Source: Proteles cristata cristata (taxonomy: Eukaryota; Chordata; Mammalia; Carnivora; Hyaenidae). From it: a DNA stretch of 64,000 nt. The position numbers and the translations under genes are program-made. Positions 47,434 through 58,397 of the stretch are shown one piece after another. Each line of letters opens with the position of its first letter. Position 1 is the stretch's first letter. The notes below the pieces were generated by a model. The model saw only the letters and a program-made list of their open reading frames with translations. It searched no databases and had not been told where the DNA came from. The stretch covers positions 124,001-188,000 of the forward strand of contig JAESUZ010002613.1 in NCBI GenBank assembly GCA_017311185.1, written 5' to 3'.

Positions 47434-47657
47434 AGGGGCACCTGGGTGGCTTACCTGGTTAAGTGACTGACTTCACCTCAGGTCATGATCTCTCAATTTA
47501 CTCACAAGTTCAAGCCCTTTGTTGGGCTCTGTGCTGACAGCTCAGAGCCTAGCACCTGCTTCAGATTCTGTCTCCCTCTCTCTGCCCCTCTCCTGCTCAT
47601 GCTCTGTCTCTTTCTCTCTCTCAAAAATACATAAACATTAAAAAAACAAAACAAAAC
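47434..47657 (+). mobile_element. CAN-SINE, first of a tandem pair
   Basis: GGGGCACCTGGGTGGCTTAC head, CTGACAGCTCAGAGCCTAGC body, AAAAATACATAAACATTAAA tail followed by AACAAAACAAAAC. Confidence 0.95.
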
Positions 47658-47885
47658 TGGGGCGCCTGGGTGGCTCATGGAACATCCGACTTCGCTCAAG
47701 CCCTGATCTCATATTTTGTGGATTTGAGCCTTGCGTTGGGCTCTGTGCTCACAGCTCAGAGCCTGGGGCCTGCTTCGGATTCTGTGTCTCCCTCTCTTTC
47801 TGCCCATCCCCCGCTCATGCTCTGTCTCTCCATCTTTCTCTGTCTGTCTCTCTCTCAAAAGTAAATGAACATTTAAAAAAATGAA
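47658..47885 (+). mobile_element. CAN-SINE, second of a tandem pair
   Basis: GGGGCGCCTGGGTGGCTCAT head starts within the tail of the previous SINE. Its AAAAGTAAATGAACATTTAA tail is followed by TTTAAAAGGAGGG, which echoes TTTTAAAAGAGGAGGG before the first SINE, so that duplication belongs to the pair's outer insertion. Confidence 0.95.
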
Positions 47886-47889
47886 AATT

Positions 47890-48923
47890 TAAAAGGAGGG
47901 AAACTCATAGCCATTTCTTTCTCTCCCATTCCTTTTCCCTTTTCCTTTCTTGCCCTGCCTTTCTCTTCCTGAACAACCCAGTTGTGAAGCATTCGGGAAA
48001 GGCCGAGCAGAGCCAGTCTCTGTGCTAGCCGTGAGATGGGGCGGGGTGTAGGAGAACTGAAGTGGCCCACTGTAAGGTGTCAGAGCCCAAGCGGTGAAGA
48101 GGTATCAATCCATGTGTCAGTCTGATGTTGGCGAGGAGGGGTCCATGGAGGGAGGCTTCTTGTTGAGCATCTGAGCCAGAGCATAGTGAGGAATGGGGTA
48201 TGACATCTCAGACCCAAAGAAGGGAAGGAGGCATGCATGTGGAGGAAAGGCCCAGCACAGAATATTGGAGAGTTAAGGAGGGCATTTATGTGGGACAAGG
48301 GGTAGAGAGGGAGATGAGAAATTTACTTGATCCAGGAGGACTGATCAAAAATTAAATACATTAAAGATCAAGAGCCAGGATTCCCCCTTTTAGAGAAGAG
48401 AGTTACAAATATTCAAAAGGCAAGGGGTCTAAAATGAGCCCTGTGGTATTGTATTACAGTTGGCAGCTTTGATGTGAACTTATGGTTTTTAATATATGTA
48501 GATAAATATAGAAATAAATTCAGGCATAAATGAGTGTTCCTTAGTCCTGTCTATGGGGAGAATTTAGGAGCAGCAACAATACAATAGCAATAAACATACT
48601 TTGCATTCAGATCTTGATTCCTTGAATAATTAGCTGGTTCTAATCCTGAGGAGGAAAAGTGTGAGGTGAGCCTGGAATATCTCTTTGTGCCAGAAGGGAA
48701 ATGCTCAAAGAATGATGGGGAGCTGCCAAAAGGACTCAAAAAACCCCAGCTTGAAGGGGTTCCCATTGACGAAACAGAAAAACAATCTGAACATCAAGAT
48801 AAATAATGATCATAACAGATTATAAACCATTGAATACAACTGAAAATTAAGTATATATTCAAACAGATATACTTAAATAAATGAATAAATAAAAAATCTG
48901 GTAAGAAGCTATTTACATAGTAT
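47890..48923. other. Unassigned intergenic stretch
   Basis: No gene or clear repeat recognised. Confidence 0.4.
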
Positions 48924-49401
48924 TAAAGAATCTCTGAGGGGAGAGGGCAAGATGGCGGAGAAGTAAGGAGCTCCGTACTTGCACTCGCGCCCATACATCA
49001 CACAGAAAAGATCTGAAGCCATTGGAAACCTTACAAAACCTGAGAGACTGGGAGAAAAAGGACGCAGAATCCACTGAGAAAGCCTTCTAACGTGAGTGCG
49101 AACCGGGGAAGATAAAATCGGGCCCGGATTGGAGACTCCAGGGTGGGAGGCAATCCCCCTCTACCCTCTACGGGGAGTGAGAGGAGAAAAGGAGAGAATC
49201 CGAAACAGAAAAACCTCCGCTCGGGGCAGGGGGGAACCTCCGCTCGGTGCATAGAAAGACCGTACTTGCCAAATACCTGCACACCAGGTCCCCTCGAGCC
49301 AACTGGTTCTGGGGGGAGCTGAGCACACAAACTGCTTCCTTGTGCTGCTCCTGGAGGTTGGATTTCAGAGCAGCGGTGCGCCTGCCGCCATTGTAACTCC
49401 A

Positions 49402-50109
49402 GGGCGGCATGAAGAATTTAAAAATGCGATAAATGAGATACATAATAAATTAGAGGCCTCCAATGCACGGATTAAAGAGGCAGAAAGGAGAATAAGTGAT
49501 TTAGAAGCCACCATGATAGAAAAACAAGAAGCTGACAAAAAAAGAGACAAACTGATCCAGGAACAGGAAAGAAGAATTCGAGAGCTCAGCGACACAGTCA
49601 AAAGCAACAATATCCGTATCATAGGAATCCCAGAAGAGGAAGAGAGAGGGAAAGGTGCTGAAGGAGTCCTGGAACAACTTATAGCAGAGAACTTCCCTGA
49701 CCTGGGGAAGGAAGTAAATGTGGAAATACAAGAGGCTCAGAGGACTCCCCTCAGACGTAACTTGAATCAATCTTCTGCACGACATATCATCGTAAAAATG
49801 GCAAAATACAAGAACAAAGAGAGAATTTTGAAAGCAGCTAGGGAGAAAAGGGCCCTCACATACAAAGGGAAACCTATCAGAGTGATGACAGACCTATCTA
49901 CTGAAACGTGGCAGGCCAGAAAGGAATGGCAGGAGATCTTCAATGTGATGAACAGTAAAAATATGCAGCCAAGAATCCTCTATCTAGAAAGTCTGTCATT
50001 CAAAATAGAAGGAGAGATAAAAAAAAAAACCTTTCCAAATAAACAGAAATTGAAAGAATTTGTCACCACAAAGCCAGCCCTACAAGAAATCCTGAGGGGG
50101 ACGCTCTGA
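49402..50109 (+). pseudogene. L1 copy 1 ORF1 remnant, amino end missing
   Basis: An open frame beginning upstream in 5'UTR sequence runs into ORF1p at RHEEFKNAINEIHNK. It keeps the rest of the coiled coil (to about DLEATMIEKQ), the RRM (start NNIRIIGIPE; RHIIVKMAKYKNKERIL) and the carboxy domain to ILRGTL, with stop at 50107-50109. The first 60 or so residues of normal ORF1p are absent and the fused frame has no upstream ATG. ORF1p is an RNA-binding trimer; this copy could not form a normal one. Confidence 0.88.
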
Positions 50110-50155
50110 AGGAAAGGTTGCAAGGAACAAAGATTCCAGAGACACCACCTCAAAC

Positions 50156-53100
50156 ATGAACCCTACAAAAGATACAAAGACTCTAAACCCACATATTTCA
50201 ATAATAACACTGAATGTAAATGGGCTGAATACTCCAATCAAAAGATATAGGGTAGCAGAATGGATTAAAAACCAAAATCCATCTATATGCTGTCTACAAG
50301 AAACTCATTTTAGACGGGAAGATACCTTCAGATTAAAAGTAAGGGGATGGAGAAATATATATCATGCTACAGGAAATCAAAAGAAAGCCGGAGTAGCAAT
50401 ACTTATATCAGACAAACTGGAATTTAAATTAAAGACAATCACAAGAGATGAAGAAGGGCACTACATAATAATTACAAGGTCGATCCATCAGGAAGAACTA
50501 ACAATCATAAATGTCTACGCACCAAATATGGGAGCACCTAAATATCCAAAACAATCACAAACAGAAACAAGCTTATAGATAAGAATGTGCTAATAGCAGG
50601 GGACTTTAATACTCCACTTACAGCAATGGATAGGTCAATCAGACAGAAAATCACTAAAGAAATAATGGACTTGAAAGACACATTGGACCAGATGGATCTG
50701 ACGGATCTATTTAGAACTTTACATCCTGAGGCCAGGGAATTTACTTTCTTCTCAAGTGCGCATGGCACATTCTCCAAGATAGATCACATACTGGAACATA
50801 AAGCAGCCCTCAATAAATATCAAAGAATAGAGATCATACCATCACACTGTCAGATCACAATGCTTTGAAACTTGAAATCAATTACAGGAAGAAGTCTGGA
50901 AAACTTCCAAAAACATGGAGGTTAAAGAACACTCTTCTAAAGAATGAATGGGCCAATCAGGCAATTCGAGATGAAATTAAAAAATATATGGAAACAAATA
51001 AAAATGAAAACACAACAATTCAAAATCTATGGGATGCGGCTAAGGCAGTCCTTAGAGGAAAGTACATTGCTCTCCAGGCCTATTTCAAGAGATTAGAAAA
51101 AGCACAAGTCCAAAATCTAACAGCTCACCTAAAGGAACTAGAGGGAGAGCAACAAGAATGCCCTAAACCGAGTAGAAGAAGAGAAATAGTAAAAATTAGA
51201 GCAGAAATAAACAACATAGAGACCAAAGAAACAATTGAACAGATCCATGAAACCAAGAGTTGGTTTTTTGAAAAAGTCAACAAAATTGACAAACCTCTAG
51301 CCAGACTTATCAAAAGAAAAGAGAGAGCACACAAATAGACAAAATTATGAATGAAAATGGACTTATTACAACCAACCCCTCAGAAATACAAGCAATTATC
51401 AGGGAATACTATGAAAAATTATATGCCAACAAATTGGACAACTTAGAAGAAATGGACAAATTTCTAAACACACACTCACTACCAAAATTCACACGGGAAG
51501 AAATAGAAAAGCTGAACAGACCCATAACGAGTGAAGAAATTGAATCAGTGATCAAAAATCTCCCAACAAATAAGAGCCCTGGACCTGATGGCTTCCCTAG
51601 GGAATTCTACCAGACATTTAAAACAGAATTAATCCCAATTCTTCTCAAGCTATTCCAAAAAATAGAAATCGAAGGAAAACTCCCGGACTCATTTTATGAA
51701 GCCAGCATCACTCTGATTCCAAGCCAGACAGAGATCCAGCAAAAAAAGAGAACTACAGGCCAATATCCTTGATGAATACGGATGCAAAAATTCTCAACAA
51801 GATCCTTGCAAATCGAATCCAGCAGCACATAAAAAGAATCAGCTACCAAGATCAAGTGGGATTCATTCCTGGGTTACAGGGCTGGTTCAACATTCGCAAA
51901 TCAATCAATGTGATACGTCATATCAATAAAAGAAAAGATAAAAACCATATGATCCTGTCAATAGATGCAGAAAAAGCATTTGACAAAATACAGCATCTCT
52001 TCTTAATAAAGACTCTTGAGAAAGTTGGGATAGAAGGAACCTACTTAAACATCATCAAAGCCATCTATGAGAAGCCTTCAGCTAACATCATCCTCAACGG
52101 GGAAAAACTCAGAGCTTTCCCCCTGAGATCAGGAACACGACAGGGATGCCCAGTCTCACCACTGTTGTTTAACATAGTGCTGGAAGTCTTAGCATCAGCC
52201 ATCAGACACCAAAAGGAAATCAAAGGCATCAGAATTGGCAAAGAGGAAGTCAAACTCACTCTTCGCAGATGACATGATACTCTACATAGAAAACCCGACA
52301 GACTCCACCAGAAGCCTACTAGAACTGATCCAAGAATTCAGCCAAGTTGCAGGGTACAAAATCAACGTACAGAAATCGGTTGCATTTTTATACAACAGAA
52401 AGAGAAATCAAGAAACTGCTCCCATTCACAAATGCACAAAAAACCATAAAATACCTCGGAATAAACCTAACCAAGGATACAAGAGATCTGTAGGATGAAA
52501 ACTAAAGAAACCTTATGAAGGAAATTGAAGAAGACACAAAGAAATGGAAAAACATTCCATGCTCATGGATAGGAAGAATAAATATAGTTAAGATGTCATT
52601 ACTACCTAAGGCACTCTACACATTCAATGCAATTCCAATCAAAATTGCACCAGCATACTTCTCAAAACTAGAACAAACTATCCAAAAATTTGTATGGAAC
52701 CACAAAGACCCCGAATAGCCAAAGTAATCCTGAAAAATAAAACCAAAACGGGAGGGATAACCATCCCAGACTTTAGCCTCTACTACAAAGCTGTCATCAT
52801 CAAGACAGTATGGTATTGGCACAAAACAGACACATAGACCAATGGAACAGAATTGAGAACTCAGAAGTGGACCCAAAAGTATACAGCCAACTAATCTTCG
52901 ACAAAGCAGGAAAGAATATCCAATGGAAAAAAGACAGCCTTTTTAACAGATGGTGTTGGGAGAACTGGACAGCAACATGCAGAAGAATGAAACTAGATCA
53001 TTTTCTCACACCATGCACAAAAGTAAACTCAAAATGGATAAAGGACCTGAACGGGAGACAGGAAACTATCAACACCCTAGAGGAGAAAGCAGGAAACAGC

Positions 53101-54074
53101 CTCCTTGACCTCCACCGCAGCAACTTCTTACTTGACACATCCCCAAAAGCAAGGGAATCAAGAGCAAACATAAACTGTTGGGACCTCATCAAGATCAAAA
53201 GCTTCTGCACAGCCAAGGAAACAACCCAGAAAACTAATAGGCAACCAACGAATGGGAAAAGATAGTTGCAAATGACATATCAGATAAAGGGTTAATATCC
53301 AGAATCTATAAGGAACTCACCAAACTACACGCCCGAAAAACAAACAACCCAGTGAAGAAATGGGCAGAAGATATGAACAGACACTTCTCCAAAGAGGACA
53401 TCCAGATGGCCAACAGACACATGAAACGATGCTCAGCATCACTCCTCATCAGGGAAATACAAATCAAAACCACACTGAGATACCACCTCACGCCAGTCAG
53501 AGTGGCTAAAATGAGCCAATCAGAGAACTCTAGATGCTGGCGAGGATGTGGAGAAACGGGCACCCTCCTACACTGTTGGTGGGAATGTAAATTGGTACAG
53601 CCCCTCTGGAAAACAGTGTGGAGGTTCCTCAGGAAACTAACAATAGAACTCCCCTAGGATCCAGCAATAGCACTGCTAGGAATTTACCCAAGGGATATAG
53701 AAATGCTGAGGCATAGGAGCACATGGACCCCAATGTTCATAGCAGCACTCTCCACAGTAGCTAAAACATGGAAAGAGCCTAAGTGTCCATCAACAGATGA
53801 ATGGATCAAGAAGATATGGTTTATCTATACCATGGAATACTACATGGCAGTGAGAAACAATGAAATCTGGCCATGTGTAGCAACATGGATGGACCTTGAG
53901 GGTGTTATGCTGAGCGAAATAAGTCAGGCAGAGAAGGACAAATATCATGTGTGCACGTATAGGAGGATTAGGAGGAACTTGACGGAGGACCATGAGGGAG
54001 AAGAAGGGGACAAGTGGTGGGGGAAAGGGAGAGAGGCAAACCATGAGAGACTCTTGAATGCTGACAAAAACTGA
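50156..54074 (+). pseudogene. L1 copy 1 ORF2 (endonuclease-reverse transcriptase), many frameshifts
   Basis: Starts 46 bases after the ORF1 stop. The endonuclease has TLNVNGLN (residues 18-25), QETH (E49) and, after a frameshift, GDFN with its catalytic Asp (50602-50604) and SDHNAL in another frame. The reverse transcriptase shows [30 protein letters not shown] and FADD at 52262-52273, the last just after a two-base loss. The Cys-rich end [17 protein letters not shown] is at about 53550-53600. At least eight frame breaks, several in A-runs, rule out a functional protein. Confidence 0.93.
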
Positions 54075-54195
54075 GGACTGATGGATGTGGGGGGAGGAGG
54101 GATGGGCATGGAGGAGGGCACTTGTGGGGATGAGCACTGGGTGTTATGTGGAAACTAATTTGACAATAAACTATTTGTAAAAAAAAAAAAAAAAG
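54075..54195 (+). other. L1 copy 1 3'UTR with G-rich tract and poly(A) signal
   Basis: GATGTGGGGGGAGGAGGG and GGAGGAGGGCACTTGTGGGG form the G-rich polypurine stretch usual in L1 3'UTRs. It is followed by AATAAA at 54165-54170 and an A-run from 54179. Confidence 0.85.
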
Positions 54196-54471
54196 GAAAA
54201 AAGATCACAAAAAAAAATAAAGAATCTCCTAATAAAATATGTATTATATATATATATCGTAAAGAAGGTTGGAAGTTACCACATCATCAAGTAATCAAGT
54301 ATATATTATTAGTAAAGGGGCAAATTAAAGTCACACACCACTGAGATGGAATACATTGAGAAGAATACAGAATTATTTCTGAGATACTCCTGCCTAAAAT
54401 ACATAATCTGAAGCTAACTTGAGAAATTATCAACCAAACCCAAGATAATGTGTGTTAGAACTGCCACTACC

Positions 54472-54699
54472 AGGGCGCCTGGTTGGGTTAGTAGGTTAAG
54501 CATCCGACTTTTGCTTAGGTCATGATCTCGCGGTTCGTGGATTTGAGCCCCGCATCAGGCTCTGTGCTGACTACCAGCTCAGAGCCTGGAGCCTATTTCA
54601 GAGTCTGTATCTCCCTTTCTCACTGACCCTCCCCTGCTCACATGGTCTCTCTCTCTCTCTCCTAGAAATAAATAAAAAAATATTAAAAAAAAAAAAAAA
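54472..54699 (+). mobile_element. Young CAN-SINE with perfect target duplication
   Basis: GGGCGCCTGGTTGGGTTAGT head, CGCGGTTCGTGGATTTGAGC with CpGs kept, a CTAGAAATAAATAAAAAAAT tail and a long A-run. The 15-bp duplication AGAACTGCCACTACC is identical at 54457-54471 and 54700-54714. Confidence 0.98.
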
Positions 54700-54714
54700 A
54701 GAACTGCCACTACC

Positions 54715-55196
54715 ATGGAGTGTGACCATAAAAGCCTATTTGGGGGGGCACAGTGAGGGGAAAGAGAAAATTGACCTGCTGTGGACAATTGTTCTTCCAT
54801 TTTCTGATTCACTACTAGGTTCCAGATAGAATATATTAGATTCCTCTGAGAGGGTTCTCTGAGTAGCAGTGATGTTGTTACATGGAACAGAGCACTTGTT
54901 TCCTGCGTCTTAGGCTTGGACACACCTGGCATTTTCCCTCTATGCAAGTCTATCCACTGGATCTTTGGCTGAAGGAACAAACCTACCGACTTACACTCCA
55001 ATTGGATTTGTCTGGACTTAGTGACCCCTAGATGGAAGTGAGGATCCAGACCAAGAACTGAAAAGAGGAAGAGAGATGTCAGGTTCTAAGCTCATTTTCC
55101 TGTACACATATTCCTGCCCTTTTCCTAAAGAGTTATTGCTATGGACTTGACCCCAATGTATAGGATAGGAAACTGAGGCTCTGAAAAAGTCTTGGC
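54715..55196. other. Unassigned intergenic stretch
   Basis: No gene recognised; the 140-codon reverse frame at 54579-55001 runs into the SINE and is chance. Confidence 0.45.
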
Positions 55197-55216
55197 AACA
55201 AAGGATAGGGATCTAG

Positions 55217-55338
55217 GGGCACCTGAGTGTCTCAGTCAGTGGAGTGTCTGACTCTTGATTTTAGCTCAGGTCATGATCCCAGGGTGATAGGATTGAGCCC
55301 CACATCAGGCTCAGCACTGAGCATGAAGCCTGCTTAAG

Positions 55339-55373
<35 letters not shown>

Positions 55374-55432
55374 CTCCCCCTCTCACCTTCTGCCCCCCTC
55401 CCCTGCTCATGCTCTCTCACTCTCTAAAATTA
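55217..55432 (+). mobile_element. CAN-SINE with long (CT)n tract
   Basis: GGGCACCTGAGTGTCTCAGT head, CTTGATTTTAGCTCAGGTCA older variant, (CT)n run at about 55341-55369. Target duplication AACAAAGGATAGGGATCTAG at 55197-55216, repeated with one change at 55433-55452. Confidence 0.97.
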
Positions 55433-55676
55433 AACAAAGGATCGGGATCTAGACTTCTGGGCTATGTAGGAACCTAAAACAGTACAACACAAATAGTCTC
55501 TACCATTTCTAAACCTCTACTATAAGTCTCTTTATTATCTATTACTTAGCCCCATATACTCCTTCACGGCTTCCTTAGGCTGGTCCCTTCCATCTTTGTA
55601 CAGGAGCACCTTCTGGGAATACAGGGAGAGGAATCTGCTTACCTGCATATTAGTAGTGCCTTGAGTGGGCAAAAAG

Positions 55677-56706
55677 TGCTGGAGGCCGCGCCGGCTCTGA
55701 CAGGTCCAGGGGTCCCTGAAGGATGGACGGTGTCGGCGAAAGAGAGTGAGAGAGCCCCGAGATTCTTTCTGATCACCAGACAGGCATCTCTGTCCTGTCG
55801 GTTTTGGTGTCTTTATTTATAGGTTAAATGACAACATGATATCAGAAAAAGGAGTTTTTGCAATGGATAACTCTTTGTGATAAGATGCTTTGGAAAGTGT
55901 ACAGAAGCAGGTTTTACAGAAATATTCTTGCAGAACTATTCCAAATTATAGTGAGGTTAAGTAAATCTTATAACTAGAGAATTAGGGTATTCTTAATAAA
56001 AGACAGGATACATATTTGTTCTAAGTTAATAACGCTAAGGTTAGGTCATAGGTTAAGTGTATAGATGGGCTAAGAGTCATTCTGTCTGACTCTCAAATGT
56101 ATGTTTTTGAGTTGGTTAATAAGTTGTTTGTGGAAACCTATTTGATGCTGAATGTGTGAAACACTATGGAGGCCCTAAAAGTGTCAGCCTTTTGTTTGTG
56201 GGTAATGTTTTAGCTACTCTTATCTATCCTCATGCTAGCCACCTGTAAGGGAGGGTGTTTGCAGAAAGTAGGTCTTGGGGAAGGGACTGCCATACATCAC
56301 CAATTAGGAGAAGGTGTAAGTATTAACTTAAGTTCTGCCCTTATCTGTACCTTAACTCTAAATTAGGCTCTTTGTCTCAGGGCCAGGCTCAGTTGTAATT
56401 CTTGTGTTCTTAACCCTCTAAGTCTTGGATCTGCAAGGCCCTTAGGAAGAGCCTTTTGACAATCATCCATAGAGCTTTCATCTAAAATCTCTCTTGTAAA
56501 GGCAGGAATATGCTTTTCCTTATGAGGTATCTGTGTTCAGAATATTGGTCTGATATGGAATATTGTGAGGCCTAGTCAATACCAGCACAACACGAGCCAG
56601 TAGTAGCAGGAGATACCAGTTTTCATTTCTCATGGCAGGAGCTGTGCAAACACTGCCATTTCCTTGCTGTGACTGCCATCCAGAGAGGCCGGTGCGGCTC
56701 CCAGCA
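55677..56706 (-). mobile_element. Solo LTR of a class II (ERVK/IAP-like) endogenous retrovirus
   Basis: On the minus strand it starts TGCTGGGAGCCGCACC, like the TGTTGGGAGCCG start of IAP-type LTRs, and ends in CCAGCA (short inverted termini TGCTGG/CCAGCA). Both sides carry the 6-bp duplication AAAAAG (55671-55676 and 56707-56712); six bases is the class II size. A combined TATAAATAAA (AATAAA at 55817-55812, minus) lies about 135 bases before the 3' end, followed by a CT-rich stretch fitting R/U5. No gag, pol or env sequence is present, so this is a solo LTR left by recombination between two LTRs. Length 1030 bp. Family within class II cannot be named here. Confidence 0.85.
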
Positions 56707-56712
56707 AAAAAG

Positions 56713-57090
56713 AAGCATGGAAGATCTGCTCTATCACCAGGTTCATAGGGCTCTTGGATTGGGATGCTTCTGAAAAGATAAAGAGAACAGAGATGAAGTC
56801 TGGGAAGACTGGAGGTAAGTTTTGGCAGATGGAGGAGGCTCTACTACATATATGTGGTTGGCTATTTCTACCCTCTCAAAGCCATTGGACACGGCCTGAA
56901 AGGGAAGAGCTACCGGATCCTGGGGGTCTCTTTCCTGACTTGAACACAAAACTAGGAAGGAGTTGGATTTGTTGGAAGTGGGAGGGGTAGGCCTGGACAT
57001 GGGTGAGAGAAGCAAGGGATTCAGTGCACAGAACTGAAGGGAGCACTTGCTCTCAGGTCATGCAAGTAATGGTGAGAGTGAGTGCCTCTT
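56713..57090. other. Unassigned intergenic stretch
   Basis: No gene recognised. Overlapping 78-90 codon frames on both strands have no domains. Confidence 0.4.
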
Positions 57091-57096
57091 TAAATT

Positions 57097-57287
57097 TGGC
57101 ACCTGGGTGGCTCAGTCCCTTAAGTGTCCAACTTCAGCTCAGGTCATGATCTCACAGCTAATGAGTTTGAGCCTCACATCGGGCTTTGTGCTGACATCTC
57201 AGAGCCTGGAGCCTGCTTCACATTCTGTGTCTTCCTCCCCCTCTGCCCCTTCCCTGCTTACTCTGTCTCTCAAACATAAACATTTAA
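57097..57287 (+). mobile_element. CAN-SINE, tail interrupted by L1 copy 2
   Basis: GGCACCTGGGTGGCTCAGTC head, GAGCCTGGAGCCTGCTTCAC body. The tail AACATAAACATTTAAAA runs straight into the 5' end of L1 copy 2, which therefore inserted at or within the tail. Confidence 0.95.
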
Positions 57288-58160
57288 AAGGGAGGGGCAA
57301 GATGGCGGAGAAGTAAGGAGCTCCGTACTTGCACTCGCGCCCATACATCACACGGAAAAGATCTGAAGCCATTAGAAACCTTACGAAACCTGAGAGACTG
57401 GGAGAAAAAGGACACAGAATCCACTGAGAAAGCCTTCTAACGTGAGTGCGAACCGGGGAAGATAAAATCAGGCCAGGATCAGAGACTCCAGGGTGGGAGG
57501 CGATCCCCCTCTACGGGGAGTGAGAGGGGAAAAAGAGAGAGTCTGAAAGAGAAAAACCTCCGCTAAGGAGAAAAACCTCCGCTCGGGACATAGAAACACC
57601 CTGAGCGCCAAATACCTGCACGCCAGGTCCCCTCGCGCCAACTGGTCCTGGAGGGGTTGAGCGCCCAGACTGCTGCTTTGTGCGGGCTCCTGGCGGCTGG
57701 ACTTCTAGAGTAGCGGCGCGCCTGCCGCCATTGTCCTCCCGGCGGGCTTGGGCCCCTGGAAGAGCCGCGCGCGGACACCGGGCGTCCGCACTCCTGGCTG
57801 GCTGGGACTCGAGAGGGAAGGCAAAGAGCTAAAAACTGGCAGATTTGACCACAAGTTCGTGTTTTGGGTGACGAGACATAGAGGGACCTGGTTTTCCTCA
57901 CTCCAGCGGGCTCCGCGCACCCGGCTTCCGTGCTCGCCAGCCCGACCCAGAGAAGGAAGCAGCAATTCTGACTCCACCCCCGGAGCTCGGCAGGGGGCCT
58001 GGAATTGCCCCCGAGAGGGTTGCCTGGGAAGTTGTGTCTAAGGCAATTCCAGCAGGGCGTGTGGACTGGGATTTGGAGACTGGGACTGGACTGAACTTTG
58101 GCTGCACCCCCGGTATGGGGAGTTTACATGCCTAAAAAAGCGAGGTGCAGCGCTTGGTTC
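57288..58160 (+). promoter_or_regulatory. L1 copy 2 5'UTR promoter region
   Basis: CpG-rich start of L1 with the CAAGATGGC YY1-like site at about 57298-57306. In human L1 such a site positions transcription initiation. The 5'UTR is interrupted downstream by a SINE at 58177. Confidence 0.7.
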
Positions 58161-58176
58161 AAGTAGGAACTGGAGC

Positions 58177-58397
58177 GGGGCATCTGGGTGGCTTAGTCGG
58201 TTAAGCGTCCGACTTTCGCTTGGGTCATGATCTCGCGGTTCGTGGGTTCGAGCCCCGCGTCGGGCTCTGTGCTGACTGCCAGCTCAGAGCCTGGAGCCTG
58301 TTTCAGTCTGTGACTCCCTCTCTCTCTGACCCTCCCCTGCTCACGCTGTCTCTCTCTCTCTCTAGAAATAAATAAAAATATTTAAAAAAAAAAAAAA
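58177..58397 (+). mobile_element. Young CAN-SINE within L1 copy 2 5'UTR
   Basis: GGCATCTGGGTGGCTTAGTC head, CGCGGTTCGTGGGTTCGAGC with CpGs intact, CTAGAAATAAATAAAAAT tail. Target duplication around AGGAACTGGAGC (about 58165-58176) and AGGGACTGGAGC (58402-58413). Confidence 0.97.

Larger units (their letters stand above)
48935..54217 (+). mobile_element. Young L1 copy 1, both ends present, internally deleted
   Basis: Starts with GGGAGAGGGCAAGATGGCGG, including a CAAGATGGC YY1-like site typical of L1 5' ends, and finishes with AATAAA (54165-54170) and a poly(A) tail. Flanked by an 11-bp target duplication TAAAGAATCTC at 48924-48934 and 54218-54228, with a TT/AAAG-like endonuclease site. Compared with copy 2, positions 49395-49405 replace about 1.6 kb of 5'UTR and ORF1 start (excluding a SINE in copy 2). 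ORF2 has many frameshifts. Recent but dead. Confidence 0.96.

Noticed and set aside
47434..47885. Regular repeats that could suggest a CRISPR-like array
   Set aside because: They are two tandem SINEs of about 220 bp. The genome is mammalian.
50156..54074. Chance that L1 copy 1 encodes active ORF2
   Set aside because: At least eight frame breaks, including one just before FADD. Some could be sequencing errors in A-runs, but not all.
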